NCBI GenBank assembly: GCA_033557675.1
Contig: JAWQRM010000070.1
Span: forward strand, 1 to 32,600
Source of the DNA: Coptodactyla brooksi
Taxonomy: Eukaryota; Arthropoda; Insecta; Coleoptera; Scarabaeidae
Reading direction: 5' to 3'
DNA: 32,600 bases
The notes beneath the pieces are model-generated. The model ran no database searches. It was not told where the DNA came from and saw only the letters and a list, made by a program, of their open reading frames with translations. The translations under genes and the position numbers were made by a program. Below are positions 1-9,239 of the stretch, piece after piece; within the stretch, counting starts at the first letter, position 1, and the number at the start of each line of letters is the position of its first letter.

Positions 1-1050
1 GAACATACCAACAGTTTCCACCATGGTTCTCCAGTATTGAGCATGCCCGGACTTTGAGGTGACGACTGTTTGCAAAGTCTTAGCTCGCACAACGCTTTTT
101 TTGGTCCCATAGATCATGAAAACCAAAACCGAATTCGCAAAACGAGGACTTCTTTGGCTTCCATAATCTTCATATCCCAATATGCAATCGGACACAGTAT
201 CGTACCATATATGTTACCTGATGGACATTTCGTCAAACATCGGGATACACATACTGTTGTTCACTGCCATCACTTTTACATATTCCGTCAGATATCTAAA
301 GAGAGGCTCGTTACGTCCGGCCGAGAGAGGAATACGTTTGAGAAGGGTAAGTAACGTTGCTCGTGATGGAAGGGCAGTGAATGAAATAATGGAAGGGCAT
401 GAAAATGAGGGAAGGGCAATAATTTTTTCCTCAAGTTTCCATCTACAACCTTTGGGTGAGACCATAGCACCTCAGATTTGAGACAGCAAGAAGGTCGCCG
501 CAGTATGCCTCGGAAAACCATTAAAGATCTTGTTAGGCACAGATTCTACATCTGCACCCAACAAGCCTTTATAGTTTCTTTGGTGCTTTACAAAGCAGCA
601 TACAGGTGCTTCTCCTGCGGGGATAGAGCCCCACCAGCATTCAGACGCTGTTGCTGTTCTTTGGTCAACAAAACCATATGCCCACACCGCTGGTGCATGA
701 CAGATTCTTCAGGAGTGTGCAATGGAAATGTAGAAGGCTGAGGGGAAACTGGAATAGAAAGTGGGTCTTGTGTCGAGGATTGAACTATAATTGGGTCGAT
801 GGTAAACGAAATATCATAAGATGTGAAAGGGTGAGGTGAAGGCAATTGTTCGTAGGAAGATGTTTGAAGTTAGGTCAATGGGTTGTTCTCCATCTAGCTG
901 CCTAATCGTAGGTACAGCATTTCGATTTAAAATTTTGTCTTCAGCTGTGCAAAACTTTCCGGTGTGAAATGATGTCCGCACAGCCGTCTCCTGCCAGATA
1001 CTTCCGCTACCTCAATGTTCAAATGCAGGGATTGAAGCCATAATTCACAC
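1..1050 (-). pseudogene. THAP/P-element-like transposase relic (copy A, truncated by window edge)
   Basis: Read on the minus strand, an exon opens at 1050 after a plausible acceptor (TTGCTTTAG). It encodes the second half of a THAP zinc finger: a Trp (CELWLQ), the C-x2-H pair in LCGHHFTPESF, then NRNAVPTI in a shifted frame about 40 bases on. A linker with a SPQEKHLYAAL segment follows. Next comes the P-transposase core: KGCRWKLEEKIIAL, LPSRATLLTLLKRIPL and FDEMSIR, whose Asp would be the first catalytic acid. A stop follows directly, then HIWYDTVSDCILGYED and LVFMIYG up to the window edge. P-type transposases cut and paste DNA in the nucleus through an RNase H-like fold. The breaks are a frameshift near 935, a frameshift between 480 and 690 and the stop after MSIR. 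The first THAP half must lie on an upstream exon that I could not find. It differs clearly from the element at 2896-5400, so it is a separate lineage. The family is fairly sure, the exact boundaries are not. Confidence 0.72.
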
Positions 1051-1528
1051 CTAAAGCAATGTATAGTTTTTTTTTAAGTTTTTGAATTGTACAGTAAAAT
1101 ATTTTAAATCAATTTTTTTTTGGTGGAATTTTATTTCATTAATTTGCTGTTGACTTAGACATTTTTTTTCGTTTTATCAAACATTCGTCTCTATTATACA
1201 GGTGTCCTAAGGAAAATTTACTTACATCCCCTGTAACTCAAGAACCACAAAGTTTTCAAAAAATTCCAAAAATACGTCAGTTTTTATTTTGAAGGGGACA
1301 AATTTTTGAGTAAAAAGTTTTAATGTAATCTACTCCCCGTAGGGGGCGTAGTTATCTCTCTTCATTTTCTATACAAATATGTGAACATTTTTAAATCGAT
1401 CCACTCTTTACTAAGGTATTAATTTGTTAGGTGTCAAGTTAACAAAGCCAAGGAAATGATAGAAACCATGAAATATTATTTCATACATTTCATAAAAAAA
1501 AATGTTTTCTCCCTACTAGAAGTTCTTC
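1051..1528. other. AT-rich spacer with a possible DNA-transposon end
   Basis: No coding signal was seen. The 13-mer TACAGGTGTCCTA at 1197-1209 is identical to the left terminus of the element at 26916-27770, so a fragment of a related non-autonomous transposon may begin here. No matching right end was found. Confidence 0.3.
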
Positions 1529-1679
1529 ACCCTTTTAGTGCCGGGAGCCGATATATCGGCTCCTGCTACACTTGCGAAAAGTGCCAGAGCCGATATATCG
1601 GCTCGCGCCTTGCAGCGGTTTGAAATTCGGCCGGTTTTTTTCGCATAGGCACCTCTATTTCGCCCGGCACTAAAAGGGT
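1529..1679. mobile_element. Small TTAA-type (piggyBac-like) MITE with paired palindromes
   Basis: The ends are perfect 17-bp inverted repeats: ACCCTTTTAGTGCCGGG at 1529-1545 and its reverse complement at 1663-1679. The right flank reads GGGTTAA and the left TTCACCC, which fits a TTAA target site with one substitution on the left. Inside are two perfect palindromes, 20 bp at 1544-1563 and 18 bp at 1587-1604, each centred on GATATATC and set in a short direct repeat. No protein is encoded. TTAA sites and CCCTTT-type termini are typical of piggyBac-mobilised elements, so mobilisation in trans is inferred. Confidence 0.75.
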
Positions 1680-2895
1680 TAAGCACCAGATTATCACTTT
1701 TTTTTATAAAAGTGCTTAAATTTTGTAAGTCTTGGTTTTTATTAAAATAAATAGTTTATTCTACAGAAGAAAGAATTGAAAATGTTGCAAATTATTACCG
1801 AAAAAGTAATAATCTATCGTTTAAGAACTTTCGGGGCACAAAAAACAAATGTTATTTTGATAAAATGTCATTTTATTAGTTTCTACAATTTTCTTATTAA
1901 CAATTCTTAACAAATTCAGCTAACAAGAACATATTTGGGATCAGTCATTTAATCCTTTTCATTAGGAATTATAAACGGAGCGAGTTTTGAATCAGCTGAC
2001 AGCTTTACAACAAATGGTCTTAAAACAGATAATACAGATTTGTTGTACACTTATCTTCGACTTTTGCTTGAGTAATAAACTAGAAAAAGTCGTAAAGGTG
2101 CTATTGGTGGTTAAGTGTACTTGCTATAAATATATAAAATTTGATATAACCATTTACAAACAAAACAGAACAGTACCTGTGAGCGGAATGGTATGAAATA
2201 ATTAATCAAAACTTACCTTCTTAGATCACGAGGAAATGCATGTAAAAAAATGCTTTGTATTACCCACGTTACCACAAATAAAACAATTAACCGGCATTTT
2301 CAAAATTAGGTGTCGGTCACCAATCTTGCCAACGTTTTCACAGCTTCCAAATAGTGGGTTGGTGATATCTGACGAAATACGGTGGTACACGTGACCAATT
2401 TGAATCAACCTGACATCTACCGGATTAATTATAAGTACACAATAATTAGCAGTGTTAAAAACTGACTATACCTGCCATCTCTCCCCGTGTCCCTGAACTA
2501 TGAGGTCGACAAAGAAGAAAATTTAGCCCTAGCACACTGTTTTTCATTGAAGTTGAACCGAGTTGCTCACCATCTCGTACAATGATTTTTTGTGATTGTT
2601 TTTTTACAAAACACGTAGTTTTGTAACAAATTTTCTATTGTAACTTTATATTATATACTATTAACTATACAAAAATATAGTTGACTTTCTAACATAATTC
2701 ATAAACTCGTTACATTCACATAATTTATTATTATATTTTCATCAAATTTTGTTTTTATTTTTTTGTTTCTCTGGTCATAATATTACGGCATGTACTTACC
2801 AGATTTCTGGGTATAATCAACGATTTTTAATAAGATTATGTGAGGGTTAGTAGAATAGAAGAGAAATTAATAAAAGCACTATACTTGATATTTTT
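1680..2895. other. AT-rich region without recognisable features
   Basis: About 1.2 kb of AT-rich sequence. Short open frames exist but none shows a recognisable motif. A small Cys/His cluster on the minus strand (2226-2408) was considered and rejected. The right part may be the 3' flank or 3' UTR of the P-like element that ends at 2896. Confidence 0.5.
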
Positions 2896-5400
2896 TTATT
2901 GATTTTTAAACAATATTAATTTGTGGTACTTAGACCGAATATATTCATTTTTTGAAGAATTAAGTTTGCATTCATGGAAAATGTGTATGGTAATGTACTT
3001 TTCTACAATAATTTTTAGTACTTGTGATATATGGTGATCTAACTGATCCTGATTTTGAATATGAGATATTAAATCTGGATTGTTAAATACTATGGAATAA
3101 CATCTGCCAACACAATCGTTAATCATAGCTATTTTAATTTCAGGGTTAAATATTTTTGCAATGTTTTCCCTGCATACCTTTTCCGCAGTTTTACAAATTG
3201 TTATAACATCATTTGATGAATAAATTAACTTTCCTTCGTTTTTTAAATTAATTAATTTACATTTTTGTTCAGTGGATACTAAAAAAGTTTGACAAAATGT
3301 GCACATGTTTAATAATAAAACTTTTCTAACAACAAATCCGCTAATATATTCTATAATATTTTCTACATAAGTATTGAATTGCCACATTGTATTTAGATAG
3401 TCATGATCAAATTTATCTGCAGAAAGGTTTTCGTAATTCTTATTAATGGATATATATATATATATCGACTTCTTTTGGATGTGACGTGTAAAATGTCTAA
3501 TCCATCTGCCAAGCAATTTGAATTATCAAATATTTTAATCTCACTTCTTATTAATAAACATTTAAAAGCACTTTCAAATTGCTTGGCATTTGGATTATTA
3601 TTGAAGCCACACGACTTCTAATCAATGAGTTTAATACCATGAGGATCTTTAAGGGATGAAATATATTTTATAAACTTGCACGCTTCTTCTTTAGAATTTT
3701 CGATTGTCTGATTTGATAGTGGACATGCATTGGTTTTAGCAAATTTATTACAATTTAATAGGTAAAAAATATTGTTAAACATGAGACAAAAATTAGCAGT
3801 GCCTTCACAATTAGCAAATGTGACATACTTTATTTGTTTTAAAAATAATAATGCATTATATATACTTTTGCTGAGAGTTTGAGTAGCTAATCTAACATTC
3901 ATGCGATTATCATAATATTTTATGTGTTTGTTTGTAATTTTAGTGGCTACATGTAATCCTTCTTTCAATTGAATTGTATTCAATTCTTCTATATGCAACC
4001 AATCAATTTTTTCATTATTACCGTCTACTATTAGGCCCTTATCACCCAACGTATTTCTTACAAGTTTAATCATGTGACAAGCATCAAAAAATATATAAAT
4101 TTTTTTCTTTGTTACAGGGTGTTGAATCCACGGTTTAAAATTATTAGAAGAATAATAAAAATTGGTTACCAAATTGTTGCACACGCTTAAATTCACTGAT
4201 GCTCCATCGAAAGTAATAGAACTAACTTGCGCGCCGGTCTCACGTAATAATTCTAAACAAGTTGTTAAGAATTTGGCTCTTTCTGAGCCTGTCAGGCTTC
4301 TAATAAGGAAATAAGCCATTTTTTACTTTCCATCCGCCATTTACGCAAACCGTCATAAAAACCAATGCATATTTAGCTAACGGAATGTTATCGTTGTCCT
4401 GGTTAGAAATATTGCTTCTTAGGTCCACCCCACCATAAAACCGATTTCCATCAAAAACTCTGCTCACGTAATGCCATTTCATCTATCACAAGGTTAACCA
4501 AAACTTTTTTTGTCGAGGCTTGTGCTTTGATAGCAGGTAATGCCTCTGTTGTAAACCCAGGTTTTCCATCAATAACAGCATATCATGCACGAAGTGTTGA
4601 TGTGTGAGGTAATAAGTTTTGCCATATTCTTCGTACATAGTTGTAAGCTTTAGCAGAATAAAAATGTAAGCTTACGGCAAATTCGCGTAATTCTGGTGCA
4701 AATCGCCACCTTCGTTTTGCTTGTAATTGTCACCCAATTAGCTGCTTCACGCTTTCCGGCAACATATCCTACAACAATATATTACACTTTATCTGCACGT
4801 AAAAAAATTAGAGCAATTTATAACAAAATAAAAAGTATACTGAAGAAACTAATTGATATAAGAACACATACCCAATATAACTCCAACACTTGATGTAGCC
4901 ACATCTGTTGATTCAGACCTAGCAGGAAATAATTGTTTTCGAGTCGACTTTACCATATCCGGAGATTGTATTGCAGCCACACATACTTCTGGTAATTTTT
5001 TAATTTCCATTTCTATATTTTCTGTCGATACAGAAGCCACAATCATAGGTTCAGGTCTTGTGGGTTTATTATTATTCCACACAGATGGAATGGTATTAGG
5101 TCTTAATCTTAATGATCCACCCAATTTCTTGGCAATTTGTTCAAAATAATCTTCTGGTAGAAAATGATTTGAACATATTTTAAGTCTAGAAACATCATCT
5201 TTATCCTTGTAATTACATATTTGCTTCCACAAAGCAAGATGTACATCATCTTTTGGAAAACTGTAACAACATTAAACGTTGTTAAAAGGTTAATATTTCA
5301 TAACACTTCAATAAATATATATAATATAATATATATTTACTTACCCATGCAACGTTACTGGAGCCCCCTTTTTACATAAACAGCAGCATAGAGAAGACAT
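2896..5400 (-). pseudogene. THAP/P-element-like transposase relic (copy B, nearly full length)
   Basis: Exon 1 (5400-5345) starts MSSLCCCLCKKGAPVTLHG, giving the first zinc pair, and ends at a GTAAGT donor. An 84-bp intron ends in TTGTTACAG. Exon 2 (5260-4872) supplies FPKDD, the Trp of LALWKQ, CSNHF (C-x2-H) and LRPNTIPSVW, completing a C2CH THAP DNA-binding domain. Further on are FAPELREFAVSLHFYSAKAY, LVIDEMALRE (first catalytic Asp), DGNRFYGGVDL, VSSITFDGASVNL, FFDACHMIKLVRN, NCEGTANF (candidate Glu) and a C-terminal block with YISGFVVRK. The order matches P-element/THAP9-type transposases, nuclear cut-and-paste enzymes. Breaks are a TGA near 4730, a TGA replacing Trp near 4588, frameshifts near 4452 (T run) and 4315 (A run), and a TAG at 3615-3617. 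A TA microsatellite (3450-3465) has grown inside the C-terminal coding part. It is non-functional; termini and target duplication were not located. Confidence 0.85.
3499..3596. repeat. Inverted repeat inside the P-like transposase gene
   Basis: Arms of 24 nt (3499-3522 and 3573-3596) are reverse complements at 22 of 24 positions, with a 50-nt spacer. They share the core GCCAAGCAATTTGAA. Both arms lie in the coding frame of copy B and encode plausible family residues (NPNAKQFE and SNCLADGLD), so the symmetry may be chance or local gene conversion. Confidence 0.8.
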
Positions 5401-5852
5401 TGCTAACAGGTGAAGAATGTGCACCAGATTGTTGAATTATGTAACTAAAAAAAATTACTAACCAATAAATGTTCAAAAAAAGAAATGAACTAATAATAAA
5501 CACTTCAAAGGATAAAAACACCACGATCGTTACAAACAAAAGAACAAAGCAAAACAGAAATGGCAGCGAGCGGTTATGCTTGTTGTTGCTTACGTATCTC
5601 ACGCATGCGCTTAAGGTAGCAAGGAAAAACAAGTGCAGATATATATGTTTGCACTCTAATATCCGCCCGAATTCACCGTCTTAGTTAGCCATATAGGAGA
5701 TAGTGTATATATATATATATATGGTAAGGTACGTAGTCTCTCGATCGCACTAGTTCAGGTTGTATTTCACCATCTCTTTTTAATTCTCCTAACTACCAGA
5801 AGGACAGCTCAGGTTTTGTAGGCCAATATCGTACAATTATTTTATTACGTCA
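5401..5852. other. Spacer with TA microsatellite
   Basis: No convincing gene. It contains a TA dinucleotide tract at 5706-5722. It probably holds the 5' flank of the minus-strand P-like element and the left flank of the helicase pseudogene cluster. No terminal repeats were recognised. Confidence 0.45.
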
Positions 5853-6715
5853 ATGATGTTCTGTACAATCATCTATACAACATGTAAGGATGATGACGAC
5901 AACTTTGAGTTTACTTCATTGCAAATATTGAATGACCCAAGTTACATTAAGACCGAACTTCTAGAAAATATCGATGTGTTTGATAGTGAGGGCGAAGTTA
6001 ATTACATTTGTGAGTCAATAGGGCAGTTGCCGCCAGTTGATATTTTAGAATATGGAATCGTAATTGAAAATGGAATCGCATTTGACGTTTCGCTGAAAAA
6101 CTGTGTGAACTTGAAGAAGGATGAAAGTCAGAATATAACTTATATGCAAGAACTCCCAATAGAAATTAATATAGACGGACATGCAATTCAAGAAAACGCA
6201 GGGTTAAAATCGAAGTCTATTGAGAATACATCATTTACTTCCACCCCACGTTGAAGATAATTCAAGCGTAGAAAAAGCATATTAAAGCAACAAGAAAATG
6301 TTTTCAAAAATCACAAAGTTGAAACGAAGCAGTTAAGCGATCCAAAGGAGGAAAATGAATCCGTACTGAAAAATTTATGCAGGAGTAGAGGATGTCCAAG
6401 CAAAAATGTAGAAAATATAAGCTCTGATTTATCAATTAGAAGTATAGTAGGTGTCAAGAAAAATGAAGATACTTCCGCAAAATTAAAGAACAAAATTTCA
6501 GGCAGGGCAGAATCAAATCGGAACAATTCTATAGTACCCGATGAAAACAATGCTTCCTCTAATATTAATGAATATTCGATAAGAAATGCGTTACAAGACA
6601 AAAATGGCTTTAATAAAAATCTAGATAAAGATCCCTGCGTTTCGAATGATGAAAAAGAAATAACTGCTGCCGCTGAATAGGAAAATGTGACAGCACCTAA
6701 GAAACTAAGTTTTCA
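5853..6715 (+). pseudogene. Sen1/senataxin-like helicase pseudogene, N-terminal part, copy 1
   Basis: An open frame of 133 codons (5853-6254) is acidic and low in similarity to known folds: DDDDNFEFTS, LENIDVFDSEGE, LPPVDILEYG, DVSLKNCVNL. Shifted frames continue to ENVTAPKKLSFHF near 6715, with Lys/Asn/Ser-rich, probably disordered sequence. The same blocks recur in order in copy 2 (6717-8690), where they run into helicase motifs. This piece is therefore read as the N-terminal region of the same gene, duplicated in tandem. Stops and frameshifts after 6254 show decay. By itself it has no diagnostic domain; the helicase identity is borrowed from the linked copies. The first codons before DDDDNF probably do not belong to the original gene. 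Confidence 0.5.
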
Positions 6716-6716
6716 T

Positions 6717-8690
6717 TTTCTTATGATTTGTTAAGAATTCTTGAAAAAAGGATAGCGAATCTATTGTCAAGGAAGAACCATTAGATCTCCCTAATGTTGA
6801 ATATATTATGACCGAAGATGTTATACTTGATGATGACGTTAACTTTGAGTATACCTCGTCAGAAATATTAAATGAGAAAAGTTACATTAAGACGGTACCT
6901 CTAGAGAATATCGACGTTTTTGATAGTGAGGACGAAGTTAAAGACATTTGTGAGTAAATCGGGCAGTTGTCGTCGCCAGTTGATATTTTAGAATATGAAA
7001 TTGTAACTGAAGATAGAATTTCAGTTGACGTTTCACTGAAAAACTGTGTGAACTTAAGGAAAACAAGAATTAAAATTGTAGATAGATCATTCATTTTAAA
7101 GAACAAGTGTACAAATACCTGCAATTATTCCACCCAACTTTGAAGATAATTCAAGCAAAAAGCGTAGGAAATACGTACTAAAGCAAGAGGAGAATGTTTC
7201 TAAAAGCGAAAAGTTGAAACGAAGCACTTAAGTGACCCAAAAAAGGAAAATGAATCAGTAGTGAAAAATTCACGCAGGAGTAGAGAACATGCTTGAAAAA
7301 ATGCAGAAAATATGGACACTGATTCATTAATTAAAGGAACAGCAGGTACAAAAAAAAACGAACATGCTTCCACAAAATCAAAAATCAAATTTTCAAGCAG
7401 GGTAGAATCAAATTATAACAATTCTGTAGTACCTGATAAAAACAATGAAACCTCTAATATTAGAGAATATTCGATAAGAAATGTGCTAAAAAGCAGAATT
7501 AGCCTTAATAAATATCTTGGTAAACAACCTTATGTTTCGAATAATGAAAAAGCAATAATTGCTACTGCTGATTGGGAAAATATGACAGCACCTAAGAAAC
7601 TAAGTTTTCATCATTTTGAACATCCAGAATGGTCAACTCTGAAAGCAAGTCAAGTATCAAGAATTCCGAGATAAACGAGCGGTGTAGATGGTAGCGTAAA
7701 TAATTATGTAAATGGACCGATTGTAAATGGCGATGATTTAGAAGTAATTTTACGGTGCGATGTTAATTATGACGTTCGGTCAAGACCAGTGGATTTCAGA
7801 AATCAATACCCGTTTCTAGCCAAACCATCTCGTGATATGATTTTCTTTATTCTTGGTTGGAATATGAAATGGCTGCAGGCGCAGCAAAAGAATTCTATAC
7901 CACCTCCTATTAGTCAAAATAATATAGTAAAAATGTGCACTTGGTTAAACACGTATGAGGATTATTGTAATATTGTAAGACCATTTATTATGTTGGAACC
8001 ATAGGATAATCTGAATTGAGGAAAAGTTCATATGGTGAAACGAATATTCAATTGGGCATATGCGAAATTAATAAGTTTATTTAGTATCCAATAGTTAAGC
8101 ACAAAGCCTACACGAGTAATGAAAGTAAGAGATTCTTAAATCGATCAAAAGAAGCAAAATGTGATAATTATACATATTAGAGTGCGCTCACTTCTAAATG
8201 CTAGACAAGCAACTTTGAAACTTTTGTTTGCATTTGCTGTTACCTGTAGAAGCCATCGTTTAAAATCTACTTGTTATATCCAGAATGACTTACTTTCTGG
8301 GGATACCGAGATTTCATCTCAACTGGACGTTTACCTTTCGCTATAACCATCCCCTGCAGAAGTTCCTGTTAAAATCTCCATAATAAAACTGATATTAAGC
8401 CCAAAATTTGAAAACTTCCAAATAACGTGAAACAATAATTTGGTTATAAACAAAAAGAGTTTGTCAGAGCAACAGATTGTAGAGATCCGTCATGCCTGTT
8501 CGTTGTTAAAAAAAGAATATTCGCATTTTGTTGATCGCCCCGTCATACACAACCGTCGATGGTATTATTGTCCGCAAATTGGGTATCGTAAAGAATCCTG
8601 GTAAACCTAAACATGCTGCAAAGTTGAGATCATTCATGGTACGATTGGGAATCTATGACTCCGTAAGCAGCGAAGCGTTACTTTGTCAAT
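6717..8690 (+). pseudogene. Sen1/senataxin-like SF1 helicase pseudogene, copy 2 (left arm of palindrome)
   Basis: It begins with SIVKEEPLDLPNVEYIMTED and repeats the acidic blocks of copy 1, then ENMTAPKKLSFHHFEHPE (about 7575-7630). A helical region follows at 7789-8004 (FRNQYPFLAKPSRDMIFFIL, LNTYEDYCNIVRPFIMLE), resembling the segment ahead of the helicase core in Sen1/senataxin proteins. Further on are DLLSGDTEISSQL (near 8300) and a degraded helicase motif Ia region (about 8520-8690; KLGIVKNPGKPKHAAKL, VRLGIYDSV). Senataxin-type helicases unwind RNA:DNA hybrids in the nucleus; that role is family knowledge only. Many stops interrupt it: TAG after MLEP, TAA after SRIPR, TAA before IGQL. 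It is homologous to the minus-strand copy at 9464-11466, about 97 percent identical where compared by eye (7500-7680). Identity rests on order of motifs, not on a search. Confidence 0.6.
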
Positions 8691-8960
8691 GAATTTTGAA
8701 AATCCAGAACCGTCAACTTGCAAATAAGTTCAAGTATTAAGAGATGCAAAACAAGCGAACGGTGTATGTGGTAGCGTAAGTAAGTATGTAAATGGACCTA
8801 TTGTAAATAATGATTTAGAAGCAATTTTGTTCCAGTTATTGCCGCCAGTTGATATTTTAGACAACGAAATTGTAATTGAAAATGGAATGGTAGTTGACGT
8901 TTCGTTGAACAATTGTGTAACAACCACTTGGCTCAATTGTGAATACACAAAATGTAAAGG
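8691..8960 (+). pseudogene. Two short extra fragments of the helicase pseudogene
   Basis: 8697-8825 repeats the sequence of 7612-7760 (from the NPEPSTCK-like stretch through the GSVSKYVNGPIV-like stretch) with many changes. 8829-8925 repeats the LPPVDILD / DVSLNNCV acidic block found at 6026 and 6962. Their order is reversed relative to the other copies, so these are rearranged scraps at the centre of the large inverted repeat. They are non-coding now. Confidence 0.55.
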
Positions 8961-9239
8961 TAATTGTCACTTGTTATTGTTGTTTAAGCTTAAACTGTGT
9001 TGATCCTAGAACCTACTACCGGCGCATATGCTAATTGTAGGGTCTTTCTGTTTTAAGAAACAAAAGGGATGTTCAATGACGGGGGTTCCTGCCATTTCTC
9101 TGTATTGTGTTAAAGGATAACTAAATTATGTCCTGGGCTTCTATTTTACCACCTTATGTATCATCTCCAATAATTTTAGCACACAGTCATTCTTATTAGA
9201 ATCATTGTAACCGTTATACATCTGTCTGTGTCATATGTT
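8961..9239. other. Unassigned centre of the palindrome
   Basis: About 280 bp between the plus-strand fragments and the start of recognisable minus-strand helicase sequence. I see no coding or structural signal in it. Confidence 0.4.

Noticed and set aside
2226..2408. Minus-strand 60-codon frame with a Cys/His cluster (CFICGNVGNTKHFFTC)
   Set aside because: Spacing C-x2-C-x7-H-x3-C does not match the CCHC knuckle, and nothing around it supports a gene.
4696..4893. Plus-strand frame starting with a signal-peptide-like stretch (FVLLVIVTQLAA)
   Set aside because: It overlaps the well-supported minus-strand P-like transposase and is explained as its antisense.
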